A stretch of 64,000 nucleotides of DNA. Origin: Prauserella aidingensis (GTDB lineage Bacteria > Actinomycetota > Actinomycetes > Mycobacteriales > Pseudonocardiaceae). Numbering within the stretch: position 1 is the first letter of the stretch; each line of letters opens with the position of its first letter. The DNA is taken from the NCBI RefSeq assembly GCF_024171865.1, contig NZ_JAMTCN010000006.1, positions 62,001 through 126,000 of the forward strand, given 5' to 3'. This document shows, one piece after another, positions 9,303 through 18,996 of the stretch. Position numbers and translations under genes: made by a program. The notes beneath the pieces are model-generated. The model did no database searches. It was given only the letters and a program-made list of their open reading frames with translations, and had not been told where the DNA came from.

Positions 9303-10313
9303 TCAGGCGTCCGCCGGGGTGAACTTCTCCCGGTGGATGTTGCGGGGCGCCATGCGCCTGCGCTTGAACGCCTTGACCCCGGCCTCGACCATCGCGGGCG
9401 GGCCGCACAGCCAGCCCGTCCAGCCGCGCGCCGAGGGAACGTCCTCGACGAAGGCGTCCGTCGGGAAGCCCTCCCGGTAGCCGTCGGCCGGCTCGTGGGA
9501 CAGAACCGGGACGAACCGGACGTTCGGGTACTGCTCGGTCAGTTCGGTGAGCCGGTCGCCGTCGTAGAGCTCCTCCTCACCGCGAACGCCGTGGTACAGC
9601 ACGACCTCCCGCTCCGGGTGCCTGCGCAACGCCGTCCGCACGATGCCGACCAGCGGTGCCAGGCCGGTGCCGCCGCCGATGAGAACCATCGGCCCGCCGT
9701 CGTCCTCGGACTCCGGCGGCAGGTGGAAATCGCCCAGCGGGCCGGAGATGTCCACCCGGTCGCCCTCGGCGAGGCCGTCGAACAGCCAACCGTGGGTGGC
9801 CACACCGCCGGGCACGAGCTTGACGTGCAGTTCGAGCACCTTGTCCTCGTCGGCCGTGTTGGCCAGCGAGTACTGCCTGCGCTCACCCGAGCCCGGCACG
9901 ACCAGTTCGACGTACTGGCCCGCGTCGAACGTCAGCGGCTCGTTCAACCCGAGCAGGATCCGCCGGGTGTCGCGGGCGATGTCGGAGACCTCCCGCACCG
10001 TGGCGACCATGTCCCGCAAGGGATTCGCCGTCCGCGCCGCGCTGGTGCCCTGTGGGCGCAGTTCGACGTCGCCACGCGGCCGTGCCTGGCAGGCCAGTGC
10101 CATCCCGGCACAGCGTTCCTCGTCGGACAGTGTCTCCACCGGCGACGAGCCGTGATCGACCTCGCCCGCGACGACGTGCAGCTTGCACGTGCCGCAGGTG
10201 CCCTGGTTGCACGAGTTCGGCATCCACACACCCGCCCGCAGGCAGGCGTCCAGCAGCGCCTGGTCCTCACCGCACTCGACGCTGCGCCCGCCGACGGTGA
10301 CCGCGAACGTCAT
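9303..10313 (-). CDS. gcoB: Aryl-O-demethylase reductase GcoB (2Fe-2S/FAD/NADH)
   Basis: 336-residue one-component P450 reductase. An N-terminal plant-type ferredoxin domain has cysteines C35, C40, C43 and C75 (SCNQGTCGTC ... LACQARP). It is followed by an FAD-binding barrel with RQYSLAN and an NAD-binding domain with GGGTGLAPLVGI and a C-terminal WLCGPPAMVEAGVKAFKRRR. Domain order and long stretches match, from memory, GcoB of Amycolatopsis sp. ATCC 39116, the dedicated electron donor of the guaiacol O-demethylase. The stop codon of gcoA at 10315 lies one base away, so the two are co-translated. The ATG at 10313 starts the ferredoxin fold directly. Confidence 0.95.
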   Translation of the reverse strand: MTFAVTVGGRSVECGEDQALLDACLRAGVWMPNSCNQGTCGTCKLHVVAGEVDHGSSPVETLSDEERCAGMALACQARPRGDVELRPQGTSAARTANPLRDMVATVREVSDIARDTRRILLGLNEPLTFDAGQYVELVVPGSGERRQYSLANTADEDKVLELHVKLVPGGVATHGWLFDGLAEGDRVDISGPLGDFHLPPESEDDGGPMVLIGGGTGLAPLVGIVRTALRRHPEREVVLYHGVRGEEELYDGDRLTELTEQYPNVRFVPVLSHEPADGYREGFPTDAFVEDVPSARGWTGWLCGPPAMVEAGVKAFKRRRMAPRNIHREKFTPADA

Positions 10314-10314
10314 G

Positions 10315-11538
10315 TCAGACCTCCCAGGTCACGTGCAGGCTGGTCGGCCCGCGGAACCCCCAGCCCCAGAACTCGACGCCTTCGCGGGTGTCGCGCTCCA
10401 GGTTGGGGATCGCCTCGAACAGCTCCTCCAGCGCGATGCGCATGGTGTGGTTGGCGAAGTAGATGCCCGCGCACGCGTGGTTGCCCGCGCCGAACGCGAG
10501 GTGCGGGAGCGGCGGACGGTGCAGGTCGTACGTGGTCGGCGCCTCGTACCGGCCGGTGTCGTGGTTGGCGGAGCCGTACGACATCATCACCGGCGTGCCC
10601 TCGGGCAGGTCGACGCCCGCCACCGTCACCGGCTTGGTGGAGATCCGCGCGGTGGCCGACCAGATCGGCGACGTCCAGCGCACACCCTCGGCGATCGCAC
10701 GCGGGACCAACGTCGGGTCGTCGACGACCTCCTCCAGCTGCTCCGGCCTGCTGAACAGCCCCACGAGCGTGGAGGCCATGCCGTGGCCCGGTTCCTGCAT
10801 CGCGCCGAGCAGGTAGACGTAGATCGTCGGGTAGATGTACTCGCGGTCGCGCGTCTGGCCGGGCGGCATGCCGTCGTGCAGCCAGTGCGAGATGGCGCTG
10901 TCGTCGGGGTGTTCGATCCACTTGTCGATCAGCGGGTCGACGATCGACCGGATCTCGGCCTTGGCCTCGTCACCCTCGACGAAGCCCTCCGGGTTCGCGA
11001 ACTCGCCGTCGGCGGTCATCTCCGCGTTGGTGAACGAGCGGTTCAGCTTGGCGAACCATTCGCGCAGCTTGTCCGATTCGACGTCCTGCAGTCCGAGCAG
11101 GTCGCCGAGGGAGCGCACGCTCACCGGCTCGCAGAACTGGGCGACCAGCTCGGCCTGACCGTCGCTTTCGAACTGCTCCAGGTAGCGCCGCGCGATGGGC
11201 CGCACGAGGTCGTCGATCCACCGGTCGACCTCGGCGGGCTGCAGGGCGGGCTCGATCATGGTGCGCAGGTCGGCGTGCACGTCGCCGTTGACACCGATGA
11301 CCGCCGGGTGCCCGAACGTGCGGCCGCCCGCCGGGGTGATGACGGCTTCGAAGTCGGGACTCGTCGCGATCTCGCGGCAGACCTCCTCGGTCGAGGCCAC
11401 GTACGAACCCAGCACGGGCACGTATGCCAGAGGCGCCTCGGCGCGCAACCGTTCGTACGTGGCGTACGGGTTGCGTTCCAGATCGGCCATCGTGACCTCG
11501 TCGAGCCAGGACAGATCGGGCCGTTCGGTGGTCGTCAT
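10315..11538 (-). CDS. gcoA: Cytochrome P450 aryl-O-demethylase GcoA (CYP255A family)
   Basis: 407 residues, a typical bacterial P450 length. The heme-binding loop is [13 protein letters not shown] with the axial cysteine at residue 356, the same number as in GcoA of Amycolatopsis sp. ATCC 39116, and the sequence is extensively recognisable as that enzyme. The I-helix reads [13 protein letters not shown] in place of the common AGxxT motif, a hallmark of this family. The enzyme demethylates guaiacol and related lignin-derived methoxy-aromatics to catechols plus formaldehyde. The ATG at 11538 follows a GGGAGGAG Shine-Dalgarno sequence. Transcription is away from the divergent AraC regulator, with a candidate TACGGT -10 at 11580-11585 on the minus strand. 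Confidence 0.96.
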   Translation of the reverse strand: MTTTERPDLSWLDEVTMADLERNPYATYERLRAEAPLAYVPVLGSYVASTEEVCREIATSPDFEAVITPAGGRTFGHPAVIGVNGDVHADLRTMIEPALQPAEVDRWIDDLVRPIARRYLEQFESDGQAELVAQFCEPVSVRSLGDLLGLQDVESDKLREWFAKLNRSFTNAEMTADGEFANPEGFVEGDEAKAEIRSIVDPLIDKWIEHPDDSAISHWLHDGMPPGQTRDREYIYPTIYVYLLGAMQEPGHGMASTLVGLFSRPEQLEEVVDDPTLVPRAIAEGVRWTSPIWSATARISTKPVTVAGVDLPEGTPVMMSYGSANHDTGRYEAPTTYDLHRPPLPHLAFGAGNHACAGIYFANHTMRIALEELFEAIPNLERDTREGVEFWGWGFRGPTSLHVTWEV

Positions 11539-11643
11539 CAGGGCGTCTCCTCCCACGTCGTTGTCCGGGATGAGCACGGACCGTAGGGCCGCCCACACAC
11601 CCCGGGCGACACGCGTCGCGCGCCGACGACACCGATCGCGCGG

Positions 11644-11668
11644 CCGGAACGATTTTTCGTCGTTCCGG
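11644..11668. promoter_or_regulatory. Inverted repeat in the gcoA-gcoR intergenic region
   Basis: CCGGAACGA (11644-11652) and TCGTTCCGG (11660-11668) form a perfect 9-bp inverted repeat around a 7-base T-rich centre. It lies 106-130 bp upstream of gcoA and 83-107 bp upstream of gcoR. It is a good operator candidate for the AraC-type regulator or another repressor. Confidence 0.55.
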
Positions 11669-11750
11669 AACCCGCCGGGCGGAACCCGCTGCGCACGCCC
11701 GTGGCACGGTTCCTAGTTCGTGATCTGTGTCTCGGGTACGGTTTGTGCCT

Positions 11751-12689
11751 ATGCGCGCACGACGTGGTCGCGCACCGCACGACTGGGACCAGGCGTCCCG
11801 GGAGGTGGCGGACGCGTACTTTCCCCACGAGCTCCGGCCGCTGGGTGGTGGCCGCGAGCCGCGACTGACGCTGCGCACCCTCGACCTCGGCCCGGTGCTG
11901 GTCGGGCACGTCGGCTGGGGCGCCGACGTCGGCATCGAGTGCGACTATCCGGGCGCCTACGAGGTGAACCTGCCGCTCACGGGTCACCTGGAGAGCCGGG
12001 GCAGGACCGGGCCGGTGTCGTCGGTGCCCGGGCAGGGCACGATCTTCCGCGCCGACACGCCGTCGCTGATCAGCCACTGGGACGCCACCTGCACCGTGCT
12101 GGGCGTCAAGTTCGACAGCGCGTGGCTCGACCGCGAGTCGGAACGGATCATCGGCACCGATCGGGCGGGACTGCGCGCGGAGCTCCCCGACCAGTTGCAA
12201 CTCGATGCGGGACGTGCGCACGCCTGGCGGCAGGTCGTGGGCAGTCTCGCCGCGCATCTGCAGAACCCCGAGCTATTCTCCGACGTCGGGCCGGTGCGGG
12301 AGCAGCTCGCCGGCGCGGTCGCCGCGGGGTTCCTCCTCGCGAGCTGCCCCGATTCGGGCGAAGGTGCCCCCGCGCGACCGCGCTCGATCCGCAGGCTGCT
12401 CGACGAGCTGCACGAGGACCCCGGCCGGGCGTGGACGGCGGGCGAGATGGCGACCGTCGCGGGCACGACGGCACGGCGGCTGCAGGAAGGGTTTCGCCGA
12501 TGGGTCGGGACCACGCCCACGGAGTACCTGACGGACGTGCGCCTGCGTCGCGCGCACGCCGACCTGGTCGGGCCGGCCGCGCCGACGGTCAGCGACGTCG
12601 CGGCGCGCTGGGGTTTCTCCAGTGCCAGCCGGTTCGCCGCGGCGTATCGCAAGCGCTACGGCAGGCCGCCGTCGCAGGCGCGGGACTGA
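11751..12689 (+). CDS. gcoR: AraC family transcriptional regulator of the gco operon
   Basis: 312 residues. The N-terminal half resembles the AraC_binding_2 beta-barrel (about residues 20-190) and the C-terminal about 100 residues form the double HTH of the AraC family: AGEMATVAGTTARRLQEGF and VSDVAARWGFSSASRFAAAYRKRYG. It is divergent from gcoA, matching the arrangement known for Amycolatopsis gcoA-gcoB, so it most likely activates the operon in response to a methoxy-aromatic inducer (inference). The ATG at 11751 lies eight bases after TACGGT (11737-11742) and lacks a Shine-Dalgarno sequence, consistent with a leaderless transcript. A GTG at 11727 upstream of the -10 is rejected for that reason. 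Confidence 0.9.
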   Translation: MRARRGRAPHDWDQASREVADAYFPHELRPLGGGREPRLTLRTLDLGPVLVGHVGWGADVGIECDYPGAYEVNLPLTGHLESRGRTGPVSSVPGQGTIFRADTPSLISHWDATCTVLGVKFDSAWLDRESERIIGTDRAGLRAELPDQLQLDAGRAHAWRQVVGSLAAHLQNPELFSDVGPVREQLAGAVAAGFLLASCPDSGEGAPARPRSIRRLLDELHEDPGRAWTAGEMATVAGTTARRLQEGFRRWVGTTPTEYLTDVRLRRAHADLVGPAAPTVSDVAARWGFSSASRFAAAYRKRYGRPPSQARD

Positions 12690-12744
12690 CGCGTCGACGC
12701 GTAGGCTGCGGCCGACCATCCCCCGGAACGTTCGAGGAGTGACG

Positions 12745-12780
12745 ATGACCCGCGCCGATTCCCGCACCGGACTGCGCTGA
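12745..12780 (+). CDS. 11-codon upstream ORF coupled to the NUDIX gene
   Basis: A good Shine-Dalgarno sequence (GAGGAG) precedes an ATG that encodes MTRADSRTGLR and then stops. Its TGA shares its last base with the ATG of the NUDIX gene (TGATG). The NUDIX gene has no other clear ribosome-binding site, so this mini-cistron probably loads ribosomes for it by coupling. Three of its eleven codons are CGC (Arg), so a translation-sensing role is possible but unproven. A TAGGCT -10 at 12702-12707 would serve both. Confidence 0.5.
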   Translation: MTRADSRTGLR

Positions 12781-13220
12781 TGGCGAGCGGCAACGGCACC
12801 GTCGGAGTCGGCGTCGTGGTGCGTGACGCCCACGAACGCGTGTTGCTCGGGCTGCGCGACAAGGCAGGCGAACCGACCGTGTGGTGCCTGCCCGGTGGCG
12901 CGGTCGACCCCGGCGAGAGTTTCGAACGCGCCGCCGCACGCGAACTCGCCGAGGAGACCGGACTCGTCGCGGGATCCGTGGACGTCGCGCACCTCGTGCT
13001 CTCGCCCGAACCGGGCGTCACTGCCACCGCCGTGGCACTCGCCCGCGACGTCCGCGGCGAACCACAGGTGCTCGAACCGCAGGTGTTCCGCACCTGGGAA
13101 TGGTTCCCCGGCGACGCGCTGCCGGACGCGCTGTTCCCCGCGACCCGCCTGGCGCTCGACGCGCTGGCCACGGGGTCGGCGCCGGACGCGGCCGCGTCCT
13201 ACCACCTCGAACGTGTCTAG
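12780..13220 (+). CDS. NUDIX hydrolase
   Basis: 146 residues with a complete Nudix box, GGAVDPGESFERAAARELAEETG, read from about residue 39 (GX5EX7REUXEEXGU with all catalytic glutamates present). It hydrolyses nucleoside diphosphates linked to another moiety; the exact substrate is not predictable. The start overlaps the stop of an 11-codon upstream ORF. Its TAG stop (13218-13220) lies inside a CTAG that is also the reverse-strand stop of the first 57-bp repeat. This suggests that before an insertion the NUDIX gene and the acyl-CoA oxidase/dehydrogenase gene were directly convergent with overlapping stops. Confidence 0.88.
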   Translation: MASGNGTVGVGVVVRDAHERVLLGLRDKAGEPTVWCLPGGAVDPGESFERAAARELAEETGLVAGSVDVAHLVLSPEPGVTATAVALARDVRGEPQVLEPQVFRTWEWFPGDALPDALFPATRLALDALATGSAPDAAASYHLERV

Positions 13221-13273
13221 TCCGCGATGATCGGGGCGGCCAGGAACCGCTCCGGGACGGCGAACGCGTCGAC
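13217..13273. repeat. 57-bp direct repeat, left copy
   Basis: Identical over 57 bp to 14059-14115. On the minus strand it encodes the last 18 codons and the TAG stop of the acyl-CoA dehydrogenase-like gene, but here it is detached from that gene. It is best explained as the displaced original 3' end left beside the NUDIX gene after an insertion, equivalent to an att site. Confidence 0.9.
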
Positions 13274-13296
13274 AGCGGACCGGGATGCGCTATAGT
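13269..13296 (+). promoter_or_regulatory. Promoter spanning the left repeat/islet junction
   Basis: TCGACA (13269-13274) and TATAGT (13291-13296) with a 16-bp spacer form one of the best sigma-70-type promoters in the window. The first five bases of the -35 lie in the 57-bp repeat and the sixth base is islet sequence, so the promoter is created at the junction. It reads rightward into the islet. Confidence 0.55.
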
Positions 13297-13302
13297 AGAG
13301 AC

Positions 13303-13395
13303 GCAACTTGGTTGCGACGAGCTGCCAGGCGTTCGAGGACGTGACTGGAAGTAAGGGCCCGGGCCCCCGCGGGATAGCGGGACCGGGCCCTTGCG
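13303..13395 (+). ncRNA. Putative short transcript ending in a GC-rich hairpin
   Basis: A transcript from the junction promoter would start near 13303, contain a small GCAAC/GTTGC hairpin, and end at the strong stem described separately (13353-13392). No ORF of convincing codon use lies in it. It converges with the islet protein gene and stops about 20 bp before that gene's stop codon. The RNA class is not recognised. It is inferred only from promoter and terminator-like signals. Confidence 0.35.
13353..13392. terminator. GC-rich hairpin at the left of the islet
   Basis: A 10-bp outer stem (AAGGGCCCGG/CCGGGCCCTT) and an inner CCCGC/GCGGG stem form a long hairpin without a T tract. It can terminate both the putative short rightward RNA and the leftward islet gene, whose stop is at 13417. 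Confidence 0.65.
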
Positions 13396-13416
13396 CATCC
13401 CACGGACGCAGCGTTG

Positions 13417-14007
13417 CTAGAGGCGCCGCACGTCGATGACCTGACCGTCGTTCAACACCTCCCAGGGCTCGGGGTCACCGCCCTTCTCGGCGACGGTGAA
13501 GGCACTGACGACGACGTCGGCCACCCACAAGACCGGGTCCGTGCTCTTGCGTGCGAAGTCGATGGTCAACCGGCCGGACAGTTGTCGACGTGACCGGGCG
13601 ACATCGATCGTCTTCCTGTCGTTCTTGTCAGCCTGACTGCGTGATTCCACGACGAGCCGACTCACATACTCGGTGCGCTGCAATGTGGCTGCAGCGGCGG
13701 TCAGCAAGCGTGATCTGCAGTCCTCGAGTTTCTGCGCGGCACTGGTCTGTGTCACGACGATCGTTCCGAGCAACTCCAGCCCGGCGACCTGTTTGGCGAG
13801 CGCCACACGGCGCGCTTGATTCTCATCGGCGAAATGCACAGCTCGCACACCGTCACGGTCAGCCAGCGATTGAAGCTCGCCCCGTATCGCGCGACGTTGG
13901 TCCGCATCGGTCACCACGTTGGCCAAGGCATACACGAACCGGCCGTTGGGCAACTGCGGGAACGACTCGTCAACGTGCGCCCACACATGTCTGTCGGCCG
14001 AGCCCAT
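13417..14007 (-). CDS. DUF3800-like (RNase H-fold) protein of unknown function
   Basis: 196 residues. The N-terminal strand WAHVDESFPQLPNGRFVYALA (read in two parts: WAHVDESF, FVYALANVV) and the C-terminal DPVLWVADVVVSAF resemble the DxE(S) opening and the terminal AD helix of DUF3800-type proteins. These are thought to adopt an RNase H-like fold and often occur on mobile DNA. The central part (VRAVHFADENQARRVALAKQ) carries further acidic residues. It is the only protein gene of the islet and its third codon positions are more A/T-rich than the neighbours. The ATG at 14007 follows an AAGAAGAG Shine-Dalgarno sequence. Nuclease activity is an inference from fold similarity only. Confidence 0.65.
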   Translation of the reverse strand: MGSADRHVWAHVDESFPQLPNGRFVYALANVVTDADQRRAIRGELQSLADRDGVRAVHFADENQARRVALAKQVAGLELLGTIVVTQTSAAQKLEDCRSRLLTAAAATLQRTEYVSRLVVESRSQADKNDRKTIDVARSRRQLSGRLTIDFARKSTDPVLWVADVVVSAFTVAEKGGDPEPWEVLNDGQVIDVRRL

Positions 14008-14058
14008 GACTCTTCTTATCAGGAACAGCCGACAGCCTGATCTTGAGGACTCCCGCCG

Positions 14059-14115
14059 CTAGTCCGCGATGATCGGGGCGGCCAGGAACCGCTCCGGGAC
14101 GGCGAACGCGTCGAC
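14059..14115. repeat. 57-bp direct repeat, right copy
   Basis: This copy is the functional 3' end of the acyl-CoA dehydrogenase-like gene (minus strand, ending PERFLAAPIIAD-stop) and is identical to 13217-13273. By the usual logic of integrative elements, it was brought by the islet and reconstitutes the gene. Confidence 0.9.
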
Positions 14116-15945
14116 GAGTTCACGAGCCCGTGGGCGCAATTCCCCGCACAGCTCGTTCACCGCCGCCACCACGGCTTTGGCGCGCTGGGCCGTGAACCGG
14201 CCGTGCTCGAGAAACCAGGCGCGGTCGGCCTCGATGTTGGCCAGCGCGTAGAGGTCGCACACTCGCTCGAGGAGCGCCTTCTTGTCCGGGTCGGTGCACC
14301 GGTCGATCGCGCCGACGAACGCCTCCAGCACGATCCTGTCGACGTGCACGCGGCCCGCGCGCAGCACATGGTCCTGCGCGCTGTTGAACACCTCGAAACC
14401 GTTGTCACGGCCCGCTTTCCGCAACCGCTTCACGAGACTGTCGAGCACATGCTCCTCCCGGTCCTCGAACGCGGCGATCTGCCAGGCACGGTCGAACAGC
14501 GAGTCCTCGTCGTCCCGGCGCGGGCTCGCGTCCATGATCCGTTCGATCACCTTGCGCGCCGAAGTCCGTTCGATCACGGTGTCGACGACCTGCTCCGCCA
14601 CGAACCGCGCCGTCTCGAGTGGACTGAGGTCCTGCACCTCCTGCTTGTAGCTCGTCAACAGTCCCTTCGCGACGAGCTGCAGCAGCACCGTGTTGTCGCC
14701 CTCGAACGTGGTGAACACGTCGGTGTCGGCCTTGAGCTGCGGCAGGATGTTCTCGGCGAGATATCCCGCGCCGCCGCACGCCTCCCGCGCGGCCTGAATC
14801 GTCGACGTCGCGTGCCAGGTCGCGACCGCCTTCACTCCCGCGGCGTGCGATTCCAGCTCGCGGCGGCTGCGCTCGGCCGGCTCGGCAGTGTGCTGCAGCT
14901 CGTCCAGCGCGGCGACGAGCTCCTCCTGCGCGAAGTGCAGCGCGTACGTCGTCGCGAGCGCGGGCAGGAGTTTCCGCTGGTGGCCGAGGTAGTCCAGCAC
15001 GACCACCTCGTCGTCGGTTCCGGGCCGTTCGAACTGCGTGCGCCGGTCGCCGTAGCGCACCGCGATCGTCAGCGCCCGTTTCGTCGCGCTGCCCGCACTG
15101 CCCGCGACACTGACCCGGCCACGCACCAGCGTGCCGAGCATCGTGAAGAACCGTTTGCCGTCGCTCGAGATCGGGCTGTCGTACGTGCCGTCCGGGGCGA
15201 CGTCGCCGTAGCGGTTCAACAGTGCGGTCCGCGGGACGCGCACCTCGTCGAACGTCAGCCGCCCGTTGTCGACCCCGTTGAGACCGGCCTTGTGGCCGCA
15301 GTCCTCGATCGTCACGCCCGGCATCGCGACACCGGCGTCGTCACGGATCGGCACCAGGAACGCGTGCACCCCGCGACTCTCACCTCCGGTGACGAGCTGG
15401 GCGAACACCGCCGCCATCCGCCCGTCGCGCGCGGCGTTGCCGATGTACTCCTTGCGCGCCGACGCGTCCGGAGTGTGGATCACGAACTCCTCGGCGGCCG
15501 GGTCGTACGTGGCCGTGGTGCGCAGGTTCTGCACGTCCGAGCCGTGGCCGTACTCCGTCATCGCGAAGCACCCGGGCAGCTCCAGGTCCATGATCGAACG
15601 CAGGTACTTCTCGTGGTGCTCACGCGTGCCGAGCAGCTCCACCGCGCCGCCGAACAGTCCCCACTGCACGCCGGCCTTGACCATCAGCGACAGGTCTCCG
15701 AACCCGAGCATCTCGAACGCGACGATCGTCCCGCCGATGTCGCCCTTGCCGCCGTACTCGACGGGGAAACCGAGGTGCGGCCTGCCCGTCGCGGCGAGTT
15801 CGTGCAGCTGCCCGAGCACCTGCGCGCGGTGCTCCTCGCGGCCCAGGCCGTACGCGTCGGGCTGGGCCGTACCCGCCACCTGTGCACGCACGTCACGGCG
15901 GATGCCCGCCCACCGGCCGTCGAGGACGTCTGTCAGGGAGTTCAT
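14059..15945 (-). CDS. Acyl-CoA dehydrogenase/oxidase family protein (ACOX-like)
   Basis: 628 residues, longer than ordinary acyl-CoA dehydrogenases (about 380) and in the range of acyl-CoA oxidases. The dehydrogenase core shows PGCFAMTEYGHGSDVQNLRTTATYD in the middle domain (split here as CFAMTEYGHGSDVQ and LRTTATYD). FAD-domain motifs follow, including RRTQF and ACGGAGYLAENILPQ. A C-terminal ACOX-type helical domain begins around residue 440 (LVAKGLLTSYKQEV). It oxidises acyl-CoA to enoyl-CoA; whether O2 or an electron-transfer flavoprotein is the acceptor cannot be read off. The ATG at 15945 matches the family start. Its last 18 codons are the 57-bp repeat. Confidence 0.88.
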   Translation of the reverse strand: MNSLTDVLDGRWAGIRRDVRAQVAGTAQPDAYGLGREEHRAQVLGQLHELAATGRPHLGFPVEYGGKGDIGGTIVAFEMLGFGDLSLMVKAGVQWGLFGGAVELLGTREHHEKYLRSIMDLELPGCFAMTEYGHGSDVQNLRTTATYDPAAEEFVIHTPDASARKEYIGNAARDGRMAAVFAQLVTGGESRGVHAFLVPIRDDAGVAMPGVTIEDCGHKAGLNGVDNGRLTFDEVRVPRTALLNRYGDVAPDGTYDSPISSDGKRFFTMLGTLVRGRVSVAGSAGSATKRALTIAVRYGDRRTQFERPGTDDEVVVLDYLGHQRKLLPALATTYALHFAQEELVAALDELQHTAEPAERSRRELESHAAGVKAVATWHATSTIQAAREACGGAGYLAENILPQLKADTDVFTTFEGDNTVLLQLVAKGLLTSYKQEVQDLSPLETARFVAEQVVDTVIERTSARKVIERIMDASPRRDDEDSLFDRAWQIAAFEDREEHVLDSLVKRLRKAGRDNGFEVFNSAQDHVLRAGRVHVDRIVLEAFVGAIDRCTDPDKKALLERVCDLYALANIEADRAWFLEHGRFTAQRAKAVVAAVNELCGELRPRARELVDAFAVPERFLAAPIIAD

Positions 15946-16138
15946 GCCGCCAGCGTGCCGGACGAGCCCGGCGAGCGCACTGTGACACGCACCGGTTCCC
16001 GCGGTCTTCACTCGCCGGGAGCCACAGTGGACACTCGCCCGAGGGTGCGCCCCGGGATCGGCGGACAGCGCTCGGGCGGCAACGTTCGGTGGGCGGGCTC
16101 GGTGGGCAGGGTTCGGTGGGCAGGGCGGTGGGCACGAC

Positions 16139-18166
<2,028 letters not shown>

Positions 18167-18342
18167 ACCGAGAGTCTCCCTTGCCGCCGCGCGCCACGCA
18201 CGTGTGCCCGGCCGGAGACGAGACTTGTCACCGGTCCTCGGCAACACGGCGACCGTCGCGGCCGTCACCGCACCACCACCCGCTGCGCAGCAACGGGGCA
18301 TTCCGGTTGCATCGGACCAACCGGGCGGTCACGATCCTCCGT

Positions 18343-18972
18343 ATGCGCCCTGCCGGCGAGTTCTGCTGGATGGACCTGAAGACACCCGACCTCGACGCGA
18401 CGGAGCGGGAACTGGATGCCGCGCTGGGCTGGGAATGCGTCGTCGACCCCGACGATCACCGCGACCCGGCGACGGCGCGCAAGGCCCGCTTCGACGGCCA
18501 CTGGATGGCGGGACTGAGCAGCCTCCACAGCGGCGCGTATCCGCCGGGCACCGCGCCGCACGTGAGCTACTACGTGGCCGTCGAGGACGCCGCCGCCGTG
18601 CACGACACCGCCGTCTCCGCGGGCGCCACGTCGGTCGTCGAGCCGTCGCCGATCGGAGACCTGGGCGTGCTCGCCACGATCGTCGACCCGTTCGGCGCGG
18701 CCGTCTCGCTGTGGCAACCCGGCACGTTCGCGGGATGGACGCATTCGACGGCCCCGGGAACCCCGCGACGTCTGGTGCACACGTCGGTCACACCGACCGC
18801 CGCGGCCGGGTTCTACCGCGACCGGCTCGGCCTGCCCATGACCGGCGCCGTGTTCCGCATCCGGACCGGTGAGCCGCCGGGATGGACGGCCGTCATCCAG
18901 GTCGCGGACCGGCCTGCGACGGCGTTCGCGCCCGTCCACCTGCCGTCGGGGCACACGTTCCTGTTCGCCTGA
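18343..18972 (+). CDS. VOC family protein with two tandem glyoxalase-like domains
   Basis: 209 residues made of two VOC modules: residues about 5-120 (FCWMDLKTPD ... DPFGAAVSLWQP) and 135-209 (LVHTSVTPTAAAGFYRDRLGL ... HTFLFA). The second module is shorter than usual. This layout is common in actinobacterial proteins of unknown substrate. The ATG at 18343 directly precedes the first domain and has only a weak ribosome-binding site. It is divergent from the DUF255 gene 176 bp away. Confidence 0.82.
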   Translation: MRPAGEFCWMDLKTPDLDATERELDAALGWECVVDPDDHRDPATARKARFDGHWMAGLSSLHSGAYPPGTAPHVSYYVAVEDAAAVHDTAVSAGATSVVEPSPIGDLGVLATIVDPFGAAVSLWQPGTFAGWTHSTAPGTPRRLVHTSVTPTAAAGFYRDRLGLPMTGAVFRIRTGEPPGWTAVIQVADRPATAFAPVHLPSGHTFLFA

Positions 18973-18996
18973 CGGCCGTCCGGCCGCGGTCCGAGG

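Larger units (their letters stand above)
13274..14058. mobile_element. Small islet between identical 57-bp direct repeats
   Basis: 785 bp of sequence, with visibly lower GC and more A/T-ending codons than its neighbours, separate the two identical 57-bp repeats. The right-hand repeat restores the 3' end of the interrupted acyl-CoA dehydrogenase-like gene, as site-specific integrative elements do. It carries a promoter and a strong hairpin at the left, and one protein gene on the minus strand. No integrase or transposase is present, so mobilisation would need an enzyme in trans, or this is a shrunken relic. Confidence 0.7.

Noticed and set aside
10352-13056. Several 200-500-residue frames antisense to gcoA, gcoR and the NUDIX gene
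   Set aside because: Arg/Pro/Ala-rich, without domains, and fully overlapping recognised genes.
13217-14115. tRNA gene as the attachment site of the islet
   Set aside because: The repeat encodes the end of an acyl-CoA dehydrogenase-like protein and cannot fold as a tRNA.
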